Source of the DNA: Bacillota bacterium | GTDB lineage: Bacteria > Bacillota > Clostridia > Acetivibrionales > DSM-1351 | Assembly: GCA_023441625.1 (NCBI GenBank) | Contig: JAEZOA010000060.1 | Location: 4,351 to 68,350 of the forward strand | Length of the DNA: 64,000 nucleotides | Direction of reading: 5' to 3' | In this document: positions 18,370-26,513 of the stretch, one piece after another | Numbering within the stretch: the first letter of the stretch is position 1 | How the letters are laid out: each line of letters opens with the position of its first letter | Notes under the pieces: generated by a model | What the model saw: the letters and a program-made list of their open reading frames with translations, nothing else | What the model was told of the DNA's origin: nothing | Database searches by the model: none | Translations under genes and position numbers: made by a program

Positions 18370-19875
18370 TTATTCGCCAGCGTGCATAATGCCTAGTATA
18401 TCAAGCTCTTTTTGATTTAATCCAATTCCCCTTAGCATCAGACGGTTACCCTTCAAGCTCTCAATTGCGTTAATTCCCATACCACCGAGCATTTCTTTTA
18501 TCTCATGATCCCAAGCATGAATTAGATTTACCAAACGCTTGTATCCAATATCAGGGTTTAATCTCTTAACCAAGTCAGGTCTCTGAGTTGCTATTCCCCA
18601 GTTGCATTTGCCGCTATGACAAGACCTGCATACATGACAGCCTAATGCTATTAATGCTGAGGTTCCTATATAAACAGCATCCGCACCAAGTGCAATTGCT
18701 TTTACAATATCTCCGCTATTTCTAATGCTACCAGCTACTACCAAGGAAACATTGTTTCTTATTCCTTCATCCCTAAGCCTCTGGTCAACAGATGCAAGTG
18801 CTAGCTCAATTGGAATGCCAACACTATCTCTAATTCTTGTTGGAGCTGCTCCTGTACCACCTCTATAACCATCTATTGCAATAATATCAGCTCCTGAACG
18901 TGCTATACCAGAAGCTATAGCAGCAACATTATGAACAGCTGCTATTTTTACGATAACAGGCTTTGTGTATGCTGTAGCCTCTTTTAAGGAATAAACCAGT
19001 TGCCTTAAATCTTCAATTGAATAAATATCGTGATGTGGCGCTGGCGAAATAGCATCACTGCCAATAGGAATCATTCTAGTTTTTGAAACATCCTCTCCAA
19101 CTTTTGCACCTGGTAAGTGCCCTCCAATACCTGGTTTTGCGCCCTGTCCCATCTTTATCTCAATAGCAGCTCCAGCACTTAGATACCCTACATGCACTCC
19201 AAATCTACCTGACGCAACCTGAACAATTGTGTTTTTTCCATATTTATAGAAGTCCTGATTCAAACCACCTTCACCAGTGTTGTAACAGGTTCCTAGTTCT
19301 TCAGCAGCTCTAGCCAAACTCTCATGTGCATTTCTGCTAATAGAACCATAGGACATAGCTGAAAACATTATAGGTACATTGAGCTTCAGTTGAGGAGATA
19401 ATTTTGTCTTTAGTTTACCATCCTCATCAAATTCAAGTTTTTCTGGCTTTGCTCCCAATTGTACTCTTGTTTCCATTGGTTCTCTTAATGGATCTATAGA
19501 TGGGTTTGTAACCTGACTGGCATTTATAAGCAGCTTATCCCAATAAATTGGGTACGGTACAGGATTACCCATTGAAGATAAAAGCACTCCCCCTGTATCT
19601 GCTTGCTTGTATATTTCTGTAATTGTACGATTATTCCAGTTTGCATTTTCTTTGAATTCATTCTTGTACTTTGTGATGCGAAGCGCCCGAGTGGGACATA
19701 GCGAAACACATCGTTGACAATCCACACATTTGACCTCATCAGCTATCATCACATCTAATTCCTCATCATAGCTGTGCACCTCATTTGCACACTGACGTAT
19801 ACAGACCTTACATTTAATACATTTTTGTTGATCTCTATTTACCTCATACTGAGGTGCATATAAGTTTATACCCAT
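18370..19875 (-). CDS. Archaeal-type glutamate synthase, FMN/Fe-S catalytic subunit
   Basis: 501 residues. The N-terminus carries two [4Fe-4S] motifs (CIKCKVCIRQC and CVDCQRCVSLC). The FMN-binding glutamate synthase TIM barrel follows, with SYGSISRNAHESLA, NTGEGGLNQ, GQGAKPGIGGHLPG, DGYRGGTGAAP and the [3Fe-4S]-type cysteines CHVCRSCHSGKCNWGIATQ. It makes glutamate from 2-oxoglutarate and ammonia channelled from the amidotransferase. Its ATG overlaps the gltB1 stop (TAATG) with a GGGGTGAGG site, so the two are translationally coupled. Confidence 0.95.
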   Translation of the reverse strand: MGINLYAPQYEVNRDQQKCIKCKVCIRQCANEVHSYDEELDVMIADEVKCVDCQRCVSLCPTRALRITKYKNEFKENANWNNRTITEIYKQADTGGVLLSSMGNPVPYPIYWDKLLINASQVTNPSIDPLREPMETRVQLGAKPEKLEFDEDGKLKTKLSPQLKLNVPIMFSAMSYGSISRNAHESLARAAEELGTCYNTGEGGLNQDFYKYGKNTIVQVASGRFGVHVGYLSAGAAIEIKMGQGAKPGIGGHLPGAKVGEDVSKTRMIPIGSDAISPAPHHDIYSIEDLRQLVYSLKEATAYTKPVIVKIAAVHNVAAIASGIARSGADIIAIDGYRGGTGAAPTRIRDSVGIPIELALASVDQRLRDEGIRNNVSLVVAGSIRNSGDIVKAIALGADAVYIGTSALIALGCHVCRSCHSGKCNWGIATQRPDLVKRLNPDIGYKRLVNLIHAWDHEIKEMLGGMGINAIESLKGNRLMLRGIGLNQKELDILGIMHAGE

Positions 19876-20978
19876 TAGACCTCACCCCCTGTTAACGTTG
19901 CAATTACAGGTTCTCCGCCTTTTGGACTCCATATTCTGTCCACCTGCGGATATATAACCCTAATTGCACTTTCCTCACTTGCTACCACCACTAAATCGTC
20001 TTTTTCTGCTGCAACCATTGAGCGGAGCTTTAGTCTATCATTTAGTGCCATCATTCCGCCCTCATATCCCAAAATAATTGAGAAAGGTCCAGTTATAAGT
20101 AAGCTAGCGTATACATTTCTAATAGCAGTAAATTTTTCTTTCATATCCTCTGGCATTTTATCTATCTCACTCCAGAAGGGTGCTGCAATTATAGCCGCAC
20201 AATCTTTTAGTGAAATACCTTGTCTTCGGTTAAGATAATCAAATATATAAGTAATTACCTCAGTATCAGTAAGAAGTGAACACTTGTAACCAAACATCTC
20301 CATAAAGCGTCTATTTGCATCATATGAAGAAATCTCACCATTGTGCACTATAGTATAATCTAGTAACGAGAAGGGATGTGCTCCTCCCCACCAACCTGGT
20401 GTATTGGTTGGATATCTTCCATGAGCTGTCCAACAATATCCGGCATAATCCTCCAGCTTGTAAAACTCCCCAACATCTTCAGGAAATCCTACAGCCTTAA
20501 ATACTCCCATGTTTTTTCCACTTGAGAATACATATGCTCCCTTGATTTTTGTATTAATCTTTAATACACTTCTTGCAACATATTCTTTTTCATCAAGCTG
20601 ACTTACCTCAAGCTTTCCATGCAACGGTGATACAAAATATCTCCATATAAGAGGAGCATCTGTAATTCTAGGATGCTTTCTAGTAGGAATCCTACTTAAA
20701 TTAATGACATCAAAGTGCCTATTTATAAATTTCTCAGCATCTTCTCTCGCATCATTACTATCATAGAAAATATGAAATGCATAAAAATCTTTATAGTCTG
20801 GATAAATACCATATCCTGCAAAACCTCCGCCCAAACCATTTGAGCGATCATGCATAACTGATATTGATTTAACTATGTTTTCCCCATTAATGCGTCTGCC
20901 AGCCTTACTAAATATTCCTGAAATTGCACATCCCGATGGAATTCTTACTTGACCTTCCTTCATCAACAATTCGACCAC
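19875..20978 (-). CDS. Archaeal-type glutamate synthase, class II glutamine amidotransferase subunit
   Basis: About 367 residues. Class II amidotransferases use an N-terminal Cys; here it is C17 (GCAISGIFSKAGRR), implying removal of a short leader peptide. Downstream motifs are TAHGRYPTNTPGWWGGAHPF, VHNGEISSYDANRRF and LLTDTEVI. It releases ammonia from glutamine for the FMN subunit. The start is uncertain: GTG, TTG and ATG codons cluster within six codons near an AAGGAAGTGG site, and 20978 is the longest choice. First gene of the glt-glnA operon, behind a candidate antitermination leader. Confidence 0.92.
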   Translation of the reverse strand: MVELLMKEGQVRIPSGCAISGIFSKAGRRINGENIVKSISVMHDRSNGLGGGFAGYGIYPDYKDFYAFHIFYDSNDAREDAEKFINRHFDVINLSRIPTRKHPRITDAPLIWRYFVSPLHGKLEVSQLDEKEYVARSVLKINTKIKGAYVFSSGKNMGVFKAVGFPEDVGEFYKLEDYAGYCWTAHGRYPTNTPGWWGGAHPFSLLDYTIVHNGEISSYDANRRFMEMFGYKCSLLTDTEVITYIFDYLNRRQGISLKDCAAIIAAPFWSEIDKMPEDMKEKFTAIRNVYASLLITGPFSIILGYEGGMMALNDRLKLRSMVAAEKDDLVVVASEESAIRVIYPQVDRIWSPKGGEPVIATLTGGEV

Positions 20979-21031
20979 TTCCTTTACTAGAAAAAATTAA
21001 ATAAATAATCAACAACAGAAAAAATAGTAAC

Positions 21032-21090
21032 AAAAAAGCGCACTCAGAAATCATTTTTTAATGTAATGATCTTGAGAACGCCATTGTTCT
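21032..21090 (-). promoter_or_regulatory. Candidate ANTAR antiterminator/terminator in the glt-glnA leader
   Basis: Minus strand: AGAAC closes the hexaloop AATGGC with GTTCT (21075-21090). The loop end and 3' arm (GCGTTCTCA) are the 5' arm of a long terminator ending TGAGTGCGC then TTTTTT (21032-21081). A weaker upstream hairpin with loop AGAGAT could be the first stem-loop of the usual ANTAR pair. Confidence 0.78.
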
Positions 21091-21130
21091 GTAACTATTA
21101 ATTTATCTCTACAACTCACTTAACCTACAA

Positions 21131-21159
21131 ATTTTAATACAAAATTTATAAAATATCAA
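21131..21159 (-). promoter_or_regulatory. Probable promoter of the glt-glnA operon
   Basis: Minus strand TTGATA, 17 bases, TAAAAT. A second match lies upstream: TTGACG (21253-21258), 17 bases, TAGAAT (21230-21235). Either places the antiterminator hairpin in the leader; the nearer one puts it about 35 bases into the transcript. Confidence 0.55.
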
Positions 21160-21397
21160 TATGTTTGTACCTAAAGTCAAAGGTTTTAGACCGAGATTGA
21201 CTTAAATAATAAAGCTTTCCTCAATTCATATTCTACTAAGAAATTAAACATCCGTCAATAGTTTTTGCAATTTTAATTTTCAAAACTTGCAAAAATATAA
21301 AATAATTTATTTATTGGTTTTTAAATTTTATTCTTGTATCCACATCTCTGCCTGTTAAAAGAGAGACTGTTGTCTAAAAAAACTTTTATAAAAAGTA

Positions 21398-21426
21398 TTG
21401 CTATTTTGCAAGCTGTGTATTATAAT
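21398..21426 (+). promoter_or_regulatory. Promoter of gatCAB-aspS
   Basis: TTGCTA (21398-21403) and a perfect TATAAT (21421-21426) with 17 bases between. Confidence 0.75.
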
Positions 21427-21445
21427 GAATTTAAATTATAGATGT

Positions 21446-21502
21446 ACAGCAAAGGCGCTGTGTCAACAAACATTACATATGTTTGCTTGGTACAGCTTTT
21501 TT
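21446..21502 (+). promoter_or_regulatory. Candidate ANTAR antiterminator/terminator in the gatCAB leader
   Basis: ACAGC closes the hexaloop AAAGGC with GCTGT (21446-21461), extendable by two G-U pairs. The 3' arm GCTGTGTCAA also pairs with TTGGTACAGC across an inner CAAACAT/ATGTTTG stem to form a terminator with TTTTTT (21457-21502). It begins about 13 bases after the predicted transcript start, so little room remains for another upstream hairpin. Confidence 0.75.
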
Positions 21503-21510
21503 ATTTACCA

Positions 21511-21540
21511 TAAGCAATGCTGGCTTGCCAACTTGCGTTG
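21511..21540 (-). repeat. Dispersed hairpin repeat, copy C
   Basis: Reverse-oriented copy (TAAGCAATGCTGGCTTGCC followed by AACTTGCGTTG) in the gat leader, nine bases after the terminator U-run. Confidence 0.85.
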
Positions 21541-21654
21541 ATTTAGCAACCTGATATTATGAGTATAAAATTTACGTTTTGCTAATTATTTTGCAAGTTG
21601 AAGAACAAAATAAATTAATATTTGATATTGAAAATTAAATTATGGAGGCGTAAC

Positions 21655-21948
21655 ATGATAAATTCTAATTCAAATGATTCCATTAAGTATATAGCTAGTC
21701 TTGCAAAACTCTCACTTAATGATGAAGATATTCAGTTTCTTGCCAAGGATATGCAGGACATCATTGGCCTGATGGATGAAATTAAGGATATAGACACTGA
21801 TGACATAGATGCAACTGAGCATATTTCACTTGTTACTAATAATATGAGAGAGGATATCCCTGGTGTCTCTTTTGATACTGACAAAATAATATCCAATTCT
21901 AAGCATTCAATTGATAATTGTTTTGCTATTCCGAAGATGATTGAATAA
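21655..21948 (+). CDS. gatC: Asp/Glu-tRNA amidotransferase subunit C
   Basis: A 97-residue stabilising subunit of the GatCAB amidotransferase. It shows the family pattern IKYIASLAKLSLND, then MDEIKDIDTDDIDATEH and the late LREDIPG-like segment MREDIPG. GGAGG six bases before the ATG at 21655 rejects the upstream start. First gene of gatC-gatA-gatB-aspS. Confidence 0.92.
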   Translation: MINSNSNDSIKYIASLAKLSLNDEDIQFLAKDMQDIIGLMDEIKDIDTDDIDATEHISLVTNNMREDIPGVSFDTDKIISNSKHSIDNCFAIPKMIE

Positions 21949-21955
21949 ATATAAC

Positions 21956-21969
21956 TACGTGCTAACGTA
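21956..21969 (+). repeat. Small hairpin before the gatA ribosome site
   Basis: TACGT-GCTA-ACGTA lies 6 bases before AGGAGG. It resembles the ACGTGC..GCACGT hairpins before gatB and hydA. Confidence 0.5.
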
Positions 21970-21986
21970 CGTGAATAGGAGGAAAA

Positions 21987-23447
21987 ATGGATATTGCTAA
22001 ACTAACTATAAAAGAAGCCCGAAAACTTCTTGATACTAAGGAAATAAGTGTATTAGAGCTTACCTCTATATATTTGGATAGGATTAAGCGCTTTGATAAT
22101 AAAATTGATGCATACCTTTCTGTTAGCGAGGACAGTGCTTTTGTTCAGGCTGAGGTTGCACAGCAACAAATTAACAGTGGTAAAAGTTCATTGCTTTGCG
22201 GTATTCCACTAAGCATAAAGGATAATATTTGTATTGAAGGTACTAAAACCACCTGTGCATCAAAAATGCTAGAGGATTTTATAGCCCCTTATACTGCCAC
22301 CTCAGTAAATAAGCTTCTTGCTGACAATGCAGTTATTCTTGGAAAAACTAATCTCGATGAATTTGCAATGGGTGGTTCAACTGAGAACTCTGCTTTCAAG
22401 AATACTAAGAATCCTTATGATTTAACGAGAGTACCTGGTGGTTCCTCTGGTGGTTCTGCTGCCTCAGTAGCTGCATCCCTTGCTCTTGGTTCGTTAGGAT
22501 CAGATACAGGCGGCTCTGTAAGGCAGCCTGCAGCATTTTGTGGTGTAGTTGGCATGAAGCCCACATATGGGCTTGTATCAAGATATGGTTTAGTTGCCTT
22601 TGCTTCCTCCTTTGATCAAATCGGTCCAATTGGAAAAACTGTCGAGGATTGCGCAATTATATTAGATAGCATAAGTGGACACGACATAAAGGATGGAACT
22701 TCATTAAATTATAATGGCGATTCATCCTATAGCTCAGCTGTTTATGGTGATATAAAAAACTTTAAAATAGGCCTGCCAAAAGAATATCTGACAAATGGTC
22801 TAAACAGTGAGGTAAAGGCTGCCTTTTATAAGTCATTAGACTCTTTAGAGAAGCTGGGTGCCAAGATTGAAGAGTTTTCAATGCCTAGTTTAAAGCATGC
22901 TGTTCAAGCTTACTATTTAATGTCCTCAGCTGAAGCCAGTTCAAATTTATCAAGGTTTGACGGTGTAAAATATGGATATAGATCTGACAATTGCAAATCT
23001 TATCAAGAATTAATAGGCAAGTCCAGAGCAGAAGGTTTCGGAAGAGAAGTTAAGAGAAGAATTTTGCTAGGAACCTATGCTCTAGCTTCTGGTTATTATG
23101 ATGCTTATTACAAAAAAGCACTTAAGCTTAGAACACTAATAAGTCAAGGTTTCAAGCAGGCTTTCAATAAATATGATATTGTGCTACATCCTACAACTCC
23201 TGAAACTGCCTTTAAGCTTGGTCAGAATACTGATGACCCATTAACAATGTATTTAGCAGATATCTACACTGTTGCTGTAAATATAGCAGGGCTTCCATCC
23301 ATTTCAATTCCATGTGGGTATGATTCAAATGGACTTCCAATTGGACTCTCATTTACCGGTAAGCCACTTGGGGAAAAGGAAATTTTTAGAGCTGCAAGTG
23401 CTTTTGAGGCTGATTTTGCAAATGAATTCAGAATTCCGTCTATATAA
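21987..23447 (+). CDS. gatA: Asp/Glu-tRNA amidotransferase subunit A (amidase)
   Basis: 486 residues of the amidase-signature family. It releases ammonia from glutamine for transamidation of mischarged Asp-tRNA(Asn)/Glu-tRNA(Gln). The Ser-cisSer-Lys triad region is intact: GIPLSIKDNI carries the Lys, GGSSGGSAASVAASLA the cis-Ser and GSDTGGSVRQPAAFCG the nucleophilic Ser. AGGAGG precedes the ATG. The gene is full length with no disruption, unlike the neighbouring gatB. Confidence 0.96.
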   Translation: MDIAKLTIKEARKLLDTKEISVLELTSIYLDRIKRFDNKIDAYLSVSEDSAFVQAEVAQQQINSGKSSLLCGIPLSIKDNICIEGTKTTCASKMLEDFIAPYTATSVNKLLADNAVILGKTNLDEFAMGGSTENSAFKNTKNPYDLTRVPGGSSGGSAASVAASLALGSLGSDTGGSVRQPAAFCGVVGMKPTYGLVSRYGLVAFASSFDQIGPIGKTVEDCAIILDSISGHDIKDGTSLNYNGDSSYSSAVYGDIKNFKIGLPKEYLTNGLNSEVKAAFYKSLDSLEKLGAKIEEFSMPSLKHAVQAYYLMSSAEASSNLSRFDGVKYGYRSDNCKSYQELIGKSRAEGFGREVKRRILLGTYALASGYYDAYYKKALKLRTLISQGFKQAFNKYDIVLHPTTPETAFKLGQNTDDPLTMYLADIYTVAVNIAGLPSISIPCGYDSNGLPIGLSFTGKPLGEKEIFRAASAFEADFANEFRIPSI

Positions 23448-23460
23448 AAAGTCAAGCAGT

Positions 23461-23512
23461 AAAAAGCCACAAAGTGTCTTTATATAAGTATTTTACTACG
23501 TGCAAAGCACGT
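23461..23512 (+). repeat. Intercistronic double-hairpin element before gatB
   Basis: AAAAAGCCAC-AAA-GTGTCTTT (23461-23481) is followed by ACGTGC-AAA-GCACGT (23498-23512), then TGATGGAGG and the gatB ATG. The same order is seen before hydA. Confidence 0.65.
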
Positions 23513-23526
23513 TGATGGAGGTTTGT

Positions 23527-24971
23527 ATGAAATATATTCCAACCATAGGATTAGAAATACATTGTGAGTTATCTACAAAATCAAAAATATTCTGCGACTG
23601 CCCAGTGAGTTTTGGTGGAGAGCCAAATACAAGATGCTGCCCGGTTTGTACTGAATGCCTGGTACACTGCCAGTTCTCAATAGAAAAGCAGTAGAATACA
23701 CTATCAAAGCTGGCTTAGCATTAAATTGTGAAACAAATCAGTTTTCAAAGCTAGATCGCAAAAATTATTTTTATCCCGATTTGCCAAAAGCCTATCAAAT
23801 TTCTCAATTTGACCTGCCTTTTTGCAAAGACGGTGGACTTTCAATAAATACACCCGAGGGTGAAAAGTTCATAAGAATTGAGAGAATACATTTAGAGGAA
23901 GATGCTGGAAAACTGCTGCATGACGGCTTTGATAAGTATAGTCTTACTGACTACAATAGGTGTGGAGTTCCATTAATAGAGATTGTAACAAAACCTGATT
24001 TATCTTCCTCAGATGAAGCAAAGGAATTTGTTGAAAAGGTACGTTTAATGTTACTTTACTCTGGAGTATCGGATTGTCGTATGGAGGAAGGCTCACTTCG
24101 AGCGGATGTCAATGTTTCTATAAGACCTTATGGTACTGATGAGCTAGGTACTAGAACTGAAATGAAAAACATAAATTCTATAAAAGCTATAGCTAGGGCT
24201 ATAGATAGTGAAATCCAGAGACAATCAGAGCTTCTTGATGAGGGACGAAAAATTACTCAAGAAACCAGACGTTGGGATGATAACAAGGGAGAGAGTAAAA
24301 CCCTCCGAAGTAAAGAGGATGCTCACGATTATAGATATTTTCCAGAGCCAGATGTACTTCCTGTTACCTTTACTAAAGAGGATATTGAAGCACTGCGAAA
24401 TTCATTACCTGAGCTTCCTAATAAGAGATTTGAAAAGTATACTAATATCTTTGGGCTTAATGAAACAGATGCAAACCTGCTTCTTACCTCAGTTAGTCTT
24501 TCAGACTTTTTTGAGAGTACAGCCAGAGAATGTGGAAACCCAAAGTCTGCCTCAAATTATATTATTGTAGAGGTTTTGAGAAGATTAAATGACAGTGGTC
24601 TATCTCCTGAAAATATCCCTTTTGGTGGAGACATTTTGGGTCGACTTATTAAAATGATTGAAAACGAAGAAGTCACAGCTACTAATGCAAAAAAAGTATT
24701 AGCTGAAATGTTTGATAGCGGAAAAGAACCTGAAGCTATTATTGCAGAAAAAGGCTATAAAGTAATAAGCGATACCCTTGAAGTTGAAAATACTATCAAG
24801 CATATATTATCAAACAATGAGAAGGCAGTAGCGGAATTTATTGAAGGTAAAGAAAAAACCTTTGGTTTTTTAATGGGCCAGTGCTCAAAGGCTTTAGCTG
24901 GACGAGGGAACCCAAAAGTGCTTCAAGAAATTCTTAGAAATGAGCTAAATAAGCTTAAAGGAGGTATATAG
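23527..24971 (+). pseudogene. gatB: Asp/Glu-tRNA amidotransferase subunit B, interrupted by a 1-base frameshift
   Basis: GatB activates the carboxyl of mischarged Asp/Glu-tRNA and receives ammonia from GatA. The reading starts at 23527 (GGAGG, ATG) with [15 protein letters not shown] and CCPVCTE. At about 23653 it must move by one base to continue as [20 protein letters not shown] and onward to 24971. The family reads CPVCxGxPGxLPVLN here, so the sequence ACTGAATG looks like ACTGGAATG with one G missing. The second part, about 438 residues, keeps HLEEDAGKLLHD, YNRCGVPLIEIVT and the C-terminal YqeY/tail domain. It could be a sequencing error, a real mutation tolerated because of another gatCAB, or a programmed shift. 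Confidence 0.88.
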
Positions 24972-24974
24972 CCT

Positions 24975-26288
24975 ATGATATCCATTCAAAGCTTAGCAAT
25001 GAAATTTTTTAGTCCCGACAATTTACAAGACACCTCGGAACTGACTATTAGCGGTTCTATTTATAAAATCCGAAACATGAGTACCTTTGCCTTTATTATT
25101 CTTAGAACTGGAAGGCATTTAGTCCAATGTGTATTTGATTCCCAAAACTGCAATTTTGAATTAAATGAGCTCCAAGAAAATGATAGTGTTGAGGTTAAAG
25201 GAACTATTAAGCTAGATGAAAGAGCTACTAATGGCTTTGAATTATGTTTAAGCAGCATCAGAGTCCTTTCCTCACCCTTCGCCCAAATGCCAATAAGTAT
25301 TAATAAGAAAGGTATGAAAATATCTCTAGAGACCAATCTTGAAAATCGTCCCTTTGTTTTGAGAAACCATAAGCAAAGAGCTGTTTTCAAGCTCCAGGAG
25401 GGAATTGTTTCGGGTTTTCGAAATCATATGCTTTCAAATGGCTTTACAGAAATACATTCTCCCAAAATAGTTAAATCCGGTGCTGAAGGTGGTGCCAATA
25501 TATTCAAGCTAGATTATTTCGGGCAGAAGGCCTATCTGGCTCAAAGCCCACAGTTTTACAAGCAGACTATGGTTGGTGTATTTGACAGAGTATTTGAGAT
25601 TGCTCCTGTATATAGAGCAGAAAAACATAACACCTCAAGACATTTGAATGAATATATTGGCTTGGACTTCGAAATGGCATACATTAAAGATATGTATGAT
25701 GTTATGGCAATGGAAACCAGCATGCTGCAAGCAGTTATGGCTGAGTTAAAAACAAATTATTTAGCCGAGCTTAATTTATTAAATGTAGATTTACCTGAAA
25801 TTAATTTTATTCCTGCTCTTACTTTTATAGAAGCTAAGGAATTACTAAAAAGCTTAGGTCATAAAATAAAAAATTATTATGATTTTGAACCTGATGAAGA
25901 ACAAGCAATAAGTGATTATATTAAAAAGGAATACAATAGTGAATTTGTATTTATTACTCACTTCCCTTCTTCAAAACGTCCTTTTTATGCAATGGACGAC
26001 AAGGATAATCCAGACTATGCACTTAGTTTTGACTTGTTTTTTAGAGGATTGGAAATCACCACTGGTGGTCAGAGGATTCATAATTATACCGAACAAGTAC
26101 AGAAAATGAAGGATAAGGGCTTAGACCCAGATGAATTTGAATCATATCTTATGATTCACAAATATGGAATCCCACCACATGGTGGTCTAGGAATAGGACT
26201 TGAGAGACTATTGATGAGACTTCTGCGACAACAAAACGTAAGAGAAGCGTCTTTGTTTCCAAGAGATATGTCAAGAATTAATCCATAG
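24975..26288 (+). CDS. aspS: Archaeal-type, probably non-discriminating, aspartyl-tRNA synthetase
   Basis: 437 residues: an N-terminal OB-fold anticodon-binding domain (~1-110) and a class II catalytic core with motif 2 FEIAPVYRAEKHNTSRHLNEYIGLDFEM and motif 3 GIPPHGGLGIGLERLLMRLL. It is shorter than bacterial AspRS because it lacks the GAD insertion, so it is the archaeal AspRS2 type. In clostridia such enzymes charge tRNA(Asn) with Asp, and GatCAB then amidates it. Position directly after gatB, with AGGAGG ten bases before its ATG, fits that partnership. Asparaginyl-tRNA synthetase is the main alternative. Confidence 0.85.
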   Translation: MISIQSLAMKFFSPDNLQDTSELTISGSIYKIRNMSTFAFIILRTGRHLVQCVFDSQNCNFELNELQENDSVEVKGTIKLDERATNGFELCLSSIRVLSSPFAQMPISINKKGMKISLETNLENRPFVLRNHKQRAVFKLQEGIVSGFRNHMLSNGFTEIHSPKIVKSGAEGGANIFKLDYFGQKAYLAQSPQFYKQTMVGVFDRVFEIAPVYRAEKHNTSRHLNEYIGLDFEMAYIKDMYDVMAMETSMLQAVMAELKTNYLAELNLLNVDLPEINFIPALTFIEAKELLKSLGHKIKNYYDFEPDEEQAISDYIKKEYNSEFVFITHFPSSKRPFYAMDDKDNPDYALSFDLFFRGLEITTGGQRIHNYTEQVQKMKDKGLDPDEFESYLMIHKYGIPPHGGLGIGLERLLMRLLRQQNVREASLFPRDMSRINP

Positions 26289-26354
26289 CCAAATTGACCT
26301 ATAGATCACCTTTAGATTCTATATGGATTTGAAGCACAATTAAATATTTTTTTC

Positions 26355-26406
26355 TGAAACAAAGGCGTTTCACTCCAATTATTTTAAGGGGTGGAATGTC
26401 TTTTTT
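26355..26406 (+). promoter_or_regulatory. Candidate ANTAR antiterminator/terminator in the glnN leader
   Basis: TGAAAC closes the hexaloop AAAGGC with GTTTCA (26355-26372). The segment GGCGTTTCACTCC is shared with a 13-pair terminator stem (partner GGGGTGGAATGTC) followed by TTTTTT (26364-26406). A possible promoter, TTGACC at 26294-26299, lies upstream with a poor -10. Confidence 0.76.
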
Positions 26407-26513
26407 AATATTAATGCAATTGTATTGCCACTATTAAGGTTTAGATGTTTACAAGTTACATTTGTTTAGTCAACCTCAGAGACTGAGGGAAAAATTATTA
26501 AGGAGGGGTTAGT

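Noticed and set aside
21433..21654. T-box riboswitch in the gat leader
   Set aside because: No T-box antiterminator consensus or specifier stem could be seen; the short leader is filled by the hexaloop hairpin, its terminator and a dispersed repeat.
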